64,000 nucleotides of DNA from Tepidamorphaceae bacterium (GTDB lineage Bacteria > Pseudomonadota > Alphaproteobacteria > Rhizobiales > Tepidamorphaceae): the NCBI GenBank assembly GCA_028279445.1, contig JANQNT010000022.1, forward strand, positions 248,001-312,000. Reading direction: 5' to 3'. The first letter of the stretch is position 1. Every line of letters starts with the position of its first letter. A model generated the notes under the pieces. The model made no database searches. It worked only from the letters and a program-made list of their open reading frames with translations, and had not been told where the DNA came from. Below are positions 55,999 through 64,000 of this stretch, in pieces. A program made the translations under genes and the position numbers.

Positions 55999-56286
55999 TC
56001 AGGCGGCGTTGAACGCCATCAGCAGCGCGCCGAACAGGAACTGGCCGATGCACAGGTAGAGCCCGGCGGGGCGCACCGCCAATCCGATCGCGGTGGTGAT
56101 GATCAACGCGATGGTAAACAGCGAGGCCTGGACCGGTGCGTCCTGATAGACGAAGACCAGCGCCAGCAGGATGTTGCCGCACGCGACCGTGCCCACCTTC
56201 GATACGTCGATGAAACCCGAGTAGGTTCCTTCGTGCTGGGCATAGTCCATCGTCGGCGCTTCCGCGCTGTCTTTGCTGTCGGCCAT
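55999..56286 (-). CDS. aa3-type cytochrome c oxidase subunit IV
   Basis: 95 residues from the ATG at 56286. The N-terminus APTMDYAQHEGTYSGFI is the signature of the small alphaproteobacterial subunit IV. Two hydrophobic stretches follow (VACGNILLALVFVYQDAP and ASLFTIALIITTAIGLAV plus a tail). It is separate from any oxidase operon here, as is common, and lies upstream of the pnt genes. Confidence 0.88.
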   Translation of the reverse strand: MADSKDSAEAPTMDYAQHEGTYSGFIDVSKVGTVACGNILLALVFVYQDAPVQASLFTIALIITTAIGLAVRPAGLYLCIGQFLFGALLMAFNAA

Positions 56287-56435
56287 ACAGTCGAACCCCC
56301 GGTTTCCTGAGTGCGCATGGTTGCGCACCAACGCCCCCGTCGAGAGGTTATCTAGCCGATTGCGCTGCGGCGGGCAACGTGTGGAACTGTCCCACCCCAC
56401 GTCGACGGGTGGAAAAGGCGCGCGGCAATTTGCCG

Positions 56436-57869
56436 TCAGGCCCGTGGCATGTCCGCCAGCCCGGCGGTCTCAAGCCCGCTTGTCTGTCGCGCCGCAATCG
56501 TATCGACGGTGAAATCGGCAATCGCCTGATTGAACAGCTTGAAGTAGTTGAGCTGCGCCTGCAGGTGGATAAAAACGCCGCCAAGCCCGATCGCCGCGCG
56601 ATCCATGAACACGAACGCCTGGGGGATCGTTACCGGCCCCTTCTCCTTGAGCGCCTTGTGCACCTGAAACGCCTGCTTGCGACCGTAGGCCCCCGGCGCC
56701 ACCCCGTCGGCGACGGTGCGCACGCGGTCATCGAGCAACGGCCCGTAGATGAACTGCGCCCAGACATTGAGGATGTCGCGCAGTTCGCGGGTCAGGCCCT
56801 TGAAACCCCACACGTCGTAGGCATGGGCGATCCGGTCCTGATCGTTCTCGCGCAGGCCGTGATAGAGGTCGATCACGCCACCGACGAAGGAGGGTTCGAA
56901 GATGCGGATGCAGCCGTAGTCGAGCAGGTTGATGCCGGCCGGTTCGCCGTCCTCCTCGAACACCGTGTAGTTGCCGAGATGCGGGTCCCCGTGAATGACG
57001 CCGTAGTGGCTGAACGGGTACCACCAGGCCTGGAACATCGCGGTGGCAAGCCGGTTGCGCACCTCCAGCGAAGCATCCTTGTGGTCGAGCAGCCTGCGGC
57101 CCTCCAGCCAGGTCATTGTCAGCAGCCGCCGGGTGGACAGCTCCGGCAGCGTCTCGGGAACGCGGATCGCATCATTGCCGGCGAGTATCTCGTCGTAGAG
57201 CGCGATGTGACGCGCCTCGCGGTCGTAGTCGAGTTCCTCGCGCACCCGCGCGCCGATCTCCTTGGCGATCTCGGTGGTGTCAACGGCCGGGTTCATGCGC
57301 CGGTGCAGCGCGAAGATGATCTCAAGCTGGTTGAGGTCGGCCTCCACCGCCGACTGCATGTCCGGGTATTGCAGCTTGCAGGCAAGCGCACGCCCGTCAT
57401 GGGAGGTGGCCTTGTGCACCTGTCCAAGCGAGGCGGAAGCCGCCGCATGGTGCCCGAAGTCTGCGAACTTCGACTGCCACCCGGCACCCAGTTCGGCTGC
57501 CATGCGGCGCTTGACGAAGGCCCAGCCCATCGGCGGAGCGTCACTCTGCAACCGCGAGAGTTCCTCGGCATACTCGGCCGGCAATGCCTCGGGGATGGTG
57601 GCGAGCAGTTGCGCCACCTTCATGATCGGGCCCTTGAGCCCGCCCAGCGCCGCGGCCAGATCGGAGGCGCCGCTCTCGCGATCGTGCTCACGGCCCATCA
57701 GCCGGGCGCCGGCGACCTTGGCCGCAACGCCACCAACATTGGCGCCGACGCGCGCATAGCGCCCGACCCGCGCGCTCAGGCGGTTGCGCTCGCGATCTTC
57801 GCCGGAAGGCGACTGCCGCGGTGGCGGGCGGCGACGCCTGCTGCCAGTGTCCTGCTCGTCCTCGGCCAA
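56436..57869 (-). CDS. AarF/UbiB (ABC1)-family kinase-like protein
   Basis: 477-residue atypical kinase-like protein related to UbiB/ADCK. Motifs: GPIMKVAQLLATIPEALP, where the family KxGQ appears as KVAQ (residues 84-87); ASLGQVHKA for the nucleotide loop; HGDPHLGNYTVF as catalytic loop; LLDYG as the metal-binding DFG equivalent. The start is a TTG at 57869, with a basic disordered N-terminus (RRRRPPPRQ). UbiB proteins support ubiquinone synthesis; the alanine in place of glycine suggests a distinct branch and a different lipid role is possible. No carboxyl-terminal membrane helix is obvious. Confidence 0.88.
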   Translation of the reverse strand: MAEDEQDTGSRRRRPPPRQSPSGEDRERNRLSARVGRYARVGANVGGVAAKVAGARLMGREHDRESGASDLAAALGGLKGPIMKVAQLLATIPEALPAEYAEELSRLQSDAPPMGWAFVKRRMAAELGAGWQSKFADFGHHAAASASLGQVHKATSHDGRALACKLQYPDMQSAVEADLNQLEIIFALHRRMNPAVDTTEIAKEIGARVREELDYDREARHIALYDEILAGNDAIRVPETLPELSTRRLLTMTWLEGRRLLDHKDASLEVRNRLATAMFQAWWYPFSHYGVIHGDPHLGNYTVFEEDGEPAGINLLDYGCIRIFEPSFVGGVIDLYHGLRENDQDRIAHAYDVWGFKGLTRELRDILNVWAQFIYGPLLDDRVRTVADGVAPGAYGRKQAFQVHKALKEKGPVTIPQAFVFMDRAAIGLGGVFIHLQAQLNYFKLFNQAIADFTVDTIAARQTSGLETAGLADMPRA

Positions 57870-57923
57870 GGCTGTTGTCCGTAGCTTTCGTGATGCACCG
57901 GGCTGCTTATGCTAGTGAGCTGC

Positions 57924-58889
57924 TTACGAGGAGATGCGCATCCCGGACGCATGTTCAAGAGGTTTGCCGGCCGTGCCGCCTGCGGCCAATCGCTCCAGCA
58001 CCCCCACAAGACGCGCGCGCTCATGCACGATGCCCTTGTAGTCGGTCTGATCATCATCGAGCGCCAGCAACGCATCACGCAAACCCGCCGCAAGACGCGG
58101 CGCGTCGCGATGATGGGCCAGCGCCGATAGCCGGTCCACATGGATGCGGATGGTGAACACGATATCGCCGGAGACGGGCATCTTGCGCAGGGTCTGGCGT
58201 TCCACACGCATGTGCACCGCCTCAAGCCACTCGGTATCGTCGTCAACGTCGGCAATCGCGAAGTCGATCGCATCATGAGCATGCGCGTGATGCAGCGCGC
58301 CATCGCCATAGGGCGACCAGTTGAGCCGGTAGACCGGACGCTCCACATGCAGGTTGTCGAAGATGCGCGCCATGCGCACCCGCAGCTTGTCGGCATAGCC
58401 CGGCACCGGATCGTGCAACCCGTCGAGCGTCATGCCGGCCTTGTCCCTGAACGACCAGGAGGACGGGAAACACACGCTTCCCGCCACCAGCCGCCAGCCG
58501 TCATCGCCCTTGCGCATCACAACGAGGTCCTCCTGCACAAGCAGCGAGGCGGTCTTCAAGGCTGCGGGATCGTCGTCGGCCAACGTGACACGGCCAGCAT
58601 CGCCTTCGACACCGGCGATCCGGATCACATTGCCGTCGCGGCGATAGATGTCGCCATGGTGCACCAGCAGATGCGCGATCAGCGCGTCGAGCACCTCGCG
58701 CTGGGACCCCAGCGTGTCGTCCTCGGCGTACCACACCTCATCCGGCTGCCCGGCCAGCAGCGTACGCTTCTCGTCGAGATACCGCCCAAGCTCGGCGTCC
58801 GGCTCGATCCAGTCGGCAAGGTCGAGGGGGCTGAGGCCGATGCCGAAGGCCGGCTTGCCGTCGGCATAGGGCGCGTGTGCCGGGCGCAT
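57924..58889 (-). CDS. Heme-dependent oxidative N-demethylase-like protein (DUF3445)
   Basis: 321 residues of the HODM alpha-subunit-like family: GIGLSPLDLADWIEPDAELGRYLDEKRTLLAGQPDEVWYAEDDTLGSQREVL near the start, then WRLVAGSVCFPSSWSFRDKAGMTLDGLHDPVPGYADKL, and NWSPYGDGALHHAHAHDA. The founding enzyme demethylates dimethylamine using heme. The substrate here is unknown. Its ATG overlaps the pepF stop as TGATG, so the two are translationally coupled. A longer frame into pepF exists but is unlikely. Confidence 0.85.
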   Translation of the reverse strand: MRPAHAPYADGKPAFGIGLSPLDLADWIEPDAELGRYLDEKRTLLAGQPDEVWYAEDDTLGSQREVLDALIAHLLVHHGDIYRRDGNVIRIAGVEGDAGRVTLADDDPAALKTASLLVQEDLVVMRKGDDGWRLVAGSVCFPSSWSFRDKAGMTLDGLHDPVPGYADKLRVRMARIFDNLHVERPVYRLNWSPYGDGALHHAHAHDAIDFAIADVDDDTEWLEAVHMRVERQTLRKMPVSGDIVFTIRIHVDRLSALAHHRDAPRLAAGLRDALLALDDDQTDYKGIVHERARLVGVLERLAAGGTAGKPLEHASGMRISS

Positions 58890-60760
58890 CAGCCCTGCGC
58901 CTCGAGCACCTCCAGATCGACGATGAAGCCCTCGATGACCTTCAGCCCCATCGACCAGAACTGCGGCTCGCGCGCGTCCAGCCCGAAGGGTTGCAGCAAT
59001 TCGGAGTGATGCTTGGTGCCGCCGGCGCGCAGCATGTCGAGATACTTGTCCGCGAAGCCGTCGGCGGCGTCCTCGTAGATCGCATAGAGCGAATTCACCA
59101 GGCAGTCGCCGAAGGCATAGGCGTAGACATAGAACGGCGAATGGATGAAGTGCGGGATGTAGCACCAGTAGGTCTCGTAGCCCTCCGACAGACGGATCGA
59201 CGGGCCAAGGCTCGATCCCTGCACTGACATCCACAACTCGCCCAGCTTGTCGGCGGTCAGCTCGCCCTCGCGCCGCTCGGTGTGGACCTTGCGCTCGAAC
59301 TGGTAGAAGGCGATCTGCCGCACCACTGTATTGAGCATGTCCTCGATCTTGCCGGCGAGCATGGCCTTGCGTTCGCGCGGCTCGGCTGCCTCGGCCAGCA
59401 GCGCCTTGAAGGTCAGCATCTCGCCGAACACGCTTGCCGTCTCGGCCAGCGTCAGCGGTGTGGGCGCCATCAGCGGACCCTGCACCGCCGCCAGCACCTG
59501 GTGCACGCCGTGGCCCAGCTCATGCGCCAGCGTCATCACGTCACGCGCCTTGCCCTGGAAGTTGAGCAGCACGTATGGGTGGACGCTCGGCACGGTTGGG
59601 TGCGCGAAGGCGCCCGGCGCCTTGCCGGGCCTGGTCGGCGCGTCGATCCAACCGGCATCGAAGAACCGCGACGCCACATCGGCCATCTCGCCGGAGAACT
59701 GGCCGTAAGCGTTCAGCACCGTGTCGCGCGCCTCCTGCCAGCGGAAATGGCGCTGCGGGATATCCGGCAGCGGCGCGTTGCGGTCCCAGAAATCGATTTC
59801 TTTAGCCCCGAACCATTTCGCCTTGATCGCGTAGTAGCGGTGCGACAGGCGCGGATAAGCGTCCTCGACGCTTGAGACCAGCGCATCGACCACATCGCGC
59901 TCGACCCGGTTGGCCAGGTGGCGCGAGTCGGCGATGTCCTCGAACCCGCGCCAGCGGTCGGAAATCTCCTTGTCCTTGGCCAGCGTATTGGTGACCAGCG
60001 CGAAGGTGGAGGTGTGCTTCGAGAACGTTTCGGCAAGCGCCATCGCCGCGGACTTGCGCGTCGCCCCATCGCTGTCCTGCAGCTTGTTCAGCGTCGGCTC
60101 GATGGGCAGTTGCTCGCCATCGATGGTGAAGCGAAGCCCGGCGATGGTCTCGTCGAACAGTCGGTTCCAGGCGCCGCGCCCGGTCACCGACTTCTCGTGG
60201 AACAGCCGCTCGATGTCGTCATCGAGCTGGTAGGGCTTCTCCTTGCGCACGTCCTCGATCCACGGTCGGTAGTGATCGAGGGGTGGCTTGGCGATAGCAG
60301 CCTCAAGCGCGACATCGTCGAGCCGGTTGAGCTCCAGCGTGAAGAACAGCAGATGCACGCCAGCCGCCGTCAGCTTCTCGCTGACATCGCCGTAGAACTT
60401 CGACTTGGCCGGGTCGCTGACATCGGTCGCGTGCAGCAGTCCCGCATAGGACCACAGCCGGCCGAACAGGTCGTCGAGTTCCTCGTACTCGGTGATCGCG
60501 GCGCGCAGCTTCTCCCCGCCATCCGCACCGGAAAACAGCTCAGCGAGCTTGCCCTTGTAGCGGCTCTCGAAGTCCTTGGCGCGTTCGTCGGCACGCTCCA
60601 GGTCGGCCCGCACCTGTTGCGAATCCGGCGCCGGATAGAGGTCGCCGAGATCCCATTCGGGCATCGCGCCGAGGTCGGCGTCCTCGTCCTTGCGCGCCGC
60701 CCCGCCACCAGCCGCCGCGAAGCTCCTCAGACCATCAGCCGACCAACTGGGTGTCGTCAT
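58889..60760 (-). CDS. pepF: M3-family oligoendopeptidase F
   Basis: 623-residue zinc peptidase that cuts oligopeptides in the cytosol. The zinc motif is in TLAHELGHGVHQVLA, and the third ligand region is in TLAETASVFGEMLTFKALLAE. The N-terminal helical domain (DLGDLYPAPDSQQVRADLERADERAKDFESRYKGKL) is the PepF type. Length is normal. It heads a possible operon with the downstream N-demethylase-like and AarF-family genes. Confidence 0.95.
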   Translation of the reverse strand: MTTPSWSADGLRSFAAAGGGAARKDEDADLGAMPEWDLGDLYPAPDSQQVRADLERADERAKDFESRYKGKLAELFSGADGGEKLRAAITEYEELDDLFGRLWSYAGLLHATDVSDPAKSKFYGDVSEKLTAAGVHLLFFTLELNRLDDVALEAAIAKPPLDHYRPWIEDVRKEKPYQLDDDIERLFHEKSVTGRGAWNRLFDETIAGLRFTIDGEQLPIEPTLNKLQDSDGATRKSAAMALAETFSKHTSTFALVTNTLAKDKEISDRWRGFEDIADSRHLANRVERDVVDALVSSVEDAYPRLSHRYYAIKAKWFGAKEIDFWDRNAPLPDIPQRHFRWQEARDTVLNAYGQFSGEMADVASRFFDAGWIDAPTRPGKAPGAFAHPTVPSVHPYVLLNFQGKARDVMTLAHELGHGVHQVLAAVQGPLMAPTPLTLAETASVFGEMLTFKALLAEAAEPRERKAMLAGKIEDMLNTVVRQIAFYQFERKVHTERREGELTADKLGELWMSVQGSSLGPSIRLSEGYETYWCYIPHFIHSPFYVYAYAFGDCLVNSLYAIYEDAADGFADKYLDMLRAGGTKHHSELLQPFGLDAREPQFWSMGLKVIEGFIVDLEVLEAQG

Positions 60761-60873
60761 GTGTCACTCCCCATCATGCGTTCCCGCGTAGATAACGCCT
60801 CTGCGGTGTCCCGAAAAGCCGAAAGCTGTTGCACCGTGTCCACACCGGCAGACGTTTGCGGGACGCGACTGCC

Positions 60874-60888
60874 TTAATCGCCGGTTAA
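60874..60888. promoter_or_regulatory. CtrA box upstream of the TacA-like regulator
   Basis: TTAA-TCGCCGG-TTAA is a perfect full CtrA site in the 216 bp divergent region between pepF and the sigma-54 activator gene, 88 bp before the ATG at 60977. In Caulobacter the tacA gene is CtrA-controlled, which makes this site more credible. Confidence 0.7.
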
Positions 60889-60976
60889 CCCGGGCCGACC
60901 ACTGTGGGGTCAAAACGGGACAGTTCGCAGGCGACACCGCCGAACGTCGCCACACCGGGCAGGGCATCCAGACACC

Positions 60977-62488
60977 ATGCGTCAGACCATACTCATCGTC
61001 GACGACGATCCTGTGCAGCGCCGGGTGCTGACCGGCCAGCTCGACAAGCTCGGCTATGCGGTGCGCGAAGCCGACGGCGGCGAGCAGGCGCTCGAGCTGC
61101 TGTGCGGCCGTGAGAGCAGCGACATCGCACTCGTCGTGCTCGATCTGGTGATGCCCGACCTCGACGGCATGGGCGTGCTGGAGCGTCTCGGCGAACGCGG
61201 CAGGGCCCTGCCGGTCATCGTGCAGACAGCGCATGGCGGCATCGATACCGTGGTCAGCGCCATGCGCGCCGGCGCCACCGATTTCGTCGTCAAGCCGGTC
61301 AGTCCCGAGCGGCTGGACGTATCCGTCAAGAACGCGCTCAAGGCGGCGACGCTCGATCAGGAGATCGGCCGCGTCAAACGCCAGGCGACGGGGCGCATGC
61401 GCGTTGCCGACATCCTCACCACCAGCCCGGCAATGAGCCGCGTGCTGGAACTCGCCGCCAAGGCCGCCGGCTCCAACATCCCGATTATGCTGGAAGGCGA
61501 AAGCGGTGTCGGCAAGGAGCTGGTGGCGCGCGCCATCCAGGGCGAGAGCGCACGTGCCGCCAAGCCGTTCGTCGCAGTCAACTGCGGCGCCATCCCCGAG
61601 AACCTGGTCGAGAGCACGCTCTTTGGCCACGAGAAGGGCGCCTTCACCGGCGCCACCGAGCGCCGCGAGGGCAAGTTCGCCGAGGCCGACGGCGGCACGC
61701 TGTTCCTCGACGAGATCAGCGAATTGCCGCTGGATGCACAGGTCAAGCTGCTGCGTGCCATCCAGGAGGGCGAGGTCGATCCCGTCGGCGGACGCAAGGC
61801 GCGCAAGGTGGATATCCGGCTGATCTCGGCCACCAACACCGATCTCGCCGAGGCGGTGCGGGCCGGGCGGTTCCGCGAGGACCTCTATTACCGCTTGAGC
61901 GTGTTCCCGATCCTGATCCCGCCGCTGAGGAAGCGCCGCGAGGACATCCCCGTGCTGGTGCGCCACTTCATGGCCCGCTTCGCCGCCGAAGAAGGCAAGC
62001 GCGTGCGCGCCATCGCCCCCGATGCGCTGGCCGCACTGCAGGCCGGCGAGTGGCCCGGTAACGTGCGTCAACTCGAAAACGCCGTCTTCCGCGCCGTCGT
62101 GTTGTGCGAAAGCGATTTGCTGAGCCGCGACGACTTTCCGCACCTGCCCTCGGTGCAGCGTGCGCCGGACGGCGATGCGCCCGAAACCACGGCCACGGCT
62201 GTGGAAACGGAAACTGCCGATGCGACGCCGGGGCCCCATCGGCCCGAATCGGTCCTCGAGGCCGATGACGAGATCGCCGAAACCGCTGCCCTGATGCGCG
62301 CCTGGACCATCGCCGCGCTGACCCCCGACGGGCAGATGCGCACGCTTGAGGACATCGAGACGGAGGTGCTGCGGGTGGCGCTGGAACGCTATGACGGACG
62401 CATGAGCGAGATCGCGCGTCGGCTTGGAATCGGCCGCTCGACGCTGTACCGCCGGGTACGCGATCTGGGCATCGATACAGCCGCGTGA
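60977..62488 (+). CDS. Sigma-54-dependent response regulator, TacA-like
   Basis: 503 residues in three domains. A receiver domain (1-120) has the acidic pair DDDP and phosphoacceptor Asp56 in VVLDLVMPDLDG, with Lys in VVKPVSP. The AAA+ sigma-54 activation domain has Walker A GESGVGKE (174-181), GAFTGA (221-226) and TLFLDEISEL. A Fis-type HTH closes the protein (RMSEIARRLGIGRSTLYRRVRDLG). The N-terminus and CtrA box resemble Caulobacter TacA, which controls polar and stalk genes. The cognate kinase or phosphotransferase is not nearby. Confidence 0.9.
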   Translation: MRQTILIVDDDPVQRRVLTGQLDKLGYAVREADGGEQALELLCGRESSDIALVVLDLVMPDLDGMGVLERLGERGRALPVIVQTAHGGIDTVVSAMRAGATDFVVKPVSPERLDVSVKNALKAATLDQEIGRVKRQATGRMRVADILTTSPAMSRVLELAAKAAGSNIPIMLEGESGVGKELVARAIQGESARAAKPFVAVNCGAIPENLVESTLFGHEKGAFTGATERREGKFAEADGGTLFLDEISELPLDAQVKLLRAIQEGEVDPVGGRKARKVDIRLISATNTDLAEAVRAGRFREDLYYRLSVFPILIPPLRKRREDIPVLVRHFMARFAAEEGKRVRAIAPDALAALQAGEWPGNVRQLENAVFRAVVLCESDLLSRDDFPHLPSVQRAPDGDAPETTATAVETETADATPGPHRPESVLEADDEIAETAALMRAWTIAALTPDGQMRTLEDIETEVLRVALERYDGRMSEIARRLGIGRSTLYRRVRDLGIDTAA

Positions 62489-62658
62489 TGGCGGCGCGTC
62501 GATGCGATCATACTGGTGAATGCGGTGGTGGGGATTGTCACACAGGCGCAACACACTGCCGCAAAGCGGGGCCTTCACGCCGATTTGCGTTGAACTGAGT
62601 TCTTGGCGCTCGGCATAACCAGTGCATACGGCACGCTGTGCGTATCGAGGCAACAACG

Positions 62659-64000
62659 ATGCGGCGCATGAGGCAAAATCGAACCGGACTTGCGCGGTCC
62701 GGCATGACGGGGATTCCCTTGGCGGGGATCGCCCTATGCGTGGCTGCACTGGCGATCCATTCACCGCCGGCCGCCGCCAGCACGGACGCCGTGCCTCCAC
62801 TCATCCTGATGCCGGTCCCCGAGGCCCCGCACGGCATTCCCCGCGGCCATGTGGCGGCCAAGCAGCGCCACGAGACCAAGCTCGCCAGCGCCCAGCACGC
62901 CACCGCGGCGGCGATTGCCGCATTGCCGCTGGTCGACCGCCAGTTCGTCGCCTCACATCTCGAAGAGGGGCTGCAAGCCGCCGTCGCGGCCGACACCGCC
63001 GATCAGGACCTCACTGAGGTGCTGCACTTCTATCAGGAGCGCGGCTTCCGGCCGGCCTGGACCGACAGCGGTCAGGTGACGCTCGCCGCCAAGCAGACGA
63101 TCGAACGCCTGTCCAGGGCCCATCTCGATGGCCTTGACCCGGCCGACTACGACGTCGATGCCTCCGGCGGGCTGCTGCGTTTCGGGTCCATCGCCGCGCT
63201 GGTCGACTTCGAGATCGCCATGTCGACAGCCCTCTCGCGCTATGTGCGCCATGCGGCGATGGGGCGGATCGCGCCGGGCTCGGTCTCCAGATTCATCACC
63301 ATCCAACCGGAGCGCCCGGACGTTCCTCTCGCGCTGACGCGGATCGCCGAGAGCGCTGCCCCGGCCAAACTGCTCGACGGACTGCATCCCCAGCACGACG
63401 GCTTCATCACCCTGCGCGAGGCGCTCGCGCTGAGCTATGCCTCGGAAGACGATGGCGCCGAGCAGGTGCACGTGCCCGCCGGCAAGCTGATCAAGCCCGG
63501 CATGCGCGACGAACGTATCCCGCTGCTGCGCGCGCGCCTCGACCTCGCCGATCCGGCAGGCGACGCGCTGCTCTATGACAAGGTCCTCGCGGACGCGGTC
63601 GTCAGGCTGCAGAAGCGGCACGGACTGCCCTCGCAAGGCTTCGTCGGCAAGCTGACGCTCGGCGTCCTTAACGGCCATGCAACCGGCTCGCGCAGCGACA
63701 TCATCGTCAACATGGAGCGCTGGCGCTGGCTGCCGCGCGATCTCGGCAAGCACTTCGTCAAGGTCAACGTGCCGGAATACCTCGTCCGCGTTGTCAGCAG
63801 GGGCGAGGTCATCCACACCACCCGCGTGGTGGTCGGCAAGGTGAAGAACCAGACGCCGATCTTCTCCGACACGATGGAGCACATCGTCGTCAATCCGGCC
63901 TGGAACGTCCCCCGCTCCATAGCCACCAAGGAGTACCTGCCGCGCCTGCAGCAGGACCCGACCTATCTGTCGCGCAAGAACATCCAGGTGCTCGGCCGCG
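62659..64000 (+). CDS. YcbB-type L,D-transpeptidase, 3' end outside window
   Basis: At least 447 residues, open at the right edge. A signal peptide (about 1-42, GIPLAGIALCVAALAIHSPPAAA) precedes a scaffold region (LHFYQERGFRPAWTDSG, LDGLDPADYD) and a peptidoglycan-binding segment (DAVVRLQKRHGLPSQGFVGKLTLGVLN). The beginning of the YkuD catalytic domain follows (NMERWRWLPRDLGKHFVKVNVPEYLVRVV, TTRVVVGKVKNQTPIFSDTMEHIVVNPAWNVPRSI). The catalytic cysteine lies beyond the window. Forms 3-3 cross-links in peptidoglycan. Confidence 0.92.
   Translation, partial: MRRMRQNRTGLARSGMTGIPLAGIALCVAALAIHSPPAAASTDAVPPLILMPVPEAPHGIPRGHVAAKQRHETKLASAQHATAAAIAALPLVDRQFVASHLEEGLQAAVAADTADQDLTEVLHFYQERGFRPAWTDSGQVTLAAKQTIERLSRAHLDGLDPADYDVDASGGLLRFGSIAALVDFEIAMSTALSRYVRHAAMGRIAPGSVSRFITIQPERPDVPLALTRIAESAAPAKLLDGLHPQHDGFITLREALALSYASEDDGAEQVHVPAGKLIKPGMRDERIPLLRARLDLADPAGDALLYDKVLADAVVRLQKRHGLPSQGFVGKLTLGVLNGHATGSRSDIIVNMERWRWLPRDLGKHFVKVNVPEYLVRVVSRGEVIHTTRVVVGKVKNQTPIFSDTMEHIVVNPAWNVPRSIATKEYLPRLQQDPTYLSRKNIQVLGR

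Overview
The window is a 64 kb piece of a GC-rich alphaproteobacterial chromosome, most likely from the order Hyphomicrobiales (Rhizobiales). Evidence for this: the alphaproteobacterial type of SerC, the order yebC-ruvCAB-ybgC-tolQRAB-pal-cpoB-tilS-ftsH-glmM, the order zapA-6S RNA-5-FCL, a three-gene proton-translocating transhydrogenase, an alphaproteobacterial aa3 oxidase subunit IV, small families DUF1465, DUF1192, DUF465 and DUF4164, the regulator TrcR, and four perfect CtrA boxes (TTAA-N7-TTAA) in intergenic DNA. It is mainly core chromosome: I see no prophage, insertion sequence, CRISPR array, tRNA or rRNA. Genus and species cannot be told from the sequence alone.

Layout. 1-4.3 kb: the end of serC, an outer-membrane barrel gene and a divergent class V aminotransferase gene with two CtrA boxes between them, then a RelE-type toxin with an Xre antitoxin. 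4.4-22.6 kb: a long minus-strand block for envelope and DNA maintenance (glmM, an unknown gene, ftsH, tilS, cpoB, pal, tolB, tolA, tolR, tolQ, ybgC, a phosphoesterase, ruvB, ruvA, ruvC, yebC, a YmdB-type phosphoesterase, 5-FCL), interrupted only by a plus-strand TauE-type permease. 22.6-23.6 kb: the 6S RNA gene with promoter and terminator, zapA and a DUF4164 gene. 24-31.3 kb: plus-strand central carbon genes tkt, gap, pgk and class I fba, then a ThiE-like protein coupled to a Sel1-repeat protein. 31.4-37.3 kb: efp, an inositol monophosphatase-family gene, a MotA/MotB-like pair, a convergent ABC exporter and rpmE.

37.3-47.3 kb: a repeat cluster, DUF1465, a probable CtrA-driven small RNA, DUF1192, trcR, an SDR, prpE, a second TauE-type permease, a 5'-truncated PAP2 gene, an acyl-CoA ligase, two divergent DUF465 genes and a diguanylate cyclase. 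47.8-52.7 kb: purEK, rpsU, a second large repeat cluster, ppk2 and a cell-surface protein. 52.9-64 kb: pntB-pntA2-pntA1, oxidase subunit IV, an AarF/UbiB-family kinase, a heme-dependent N-demethylase-like gene coupled to pepF, a TacA-like sigma-54 activator behind a CtrA box, and the start of a YcbB-type L,D-transpeptidase gene.

Two themes connect the window. The first is envelope and cell-cycle biology: Tol-Pal, GlmM, ZapA, TrcR, TacA and the CtrA boxes, one of which appears to drive a three-hairpin RNA of about 100 nt. The second is short dispersed repeats. One palindromic family sits at three separate convergent gene junctions, sometimes in several copies. Other palindromes lie after fba (a perfect 29 bp inverted repeat), before a DUF465 gene, and around the rpsU/ppk2 junction (33 bp terminal inverted repeats). 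No single new gene system stands out. The best leads are the candidate small RNA, the MotA/MotB-like pair, the repeats, the ThiE-like gene that lacks family catalytic motifs, and the unknown gene between ftsH and glmM.
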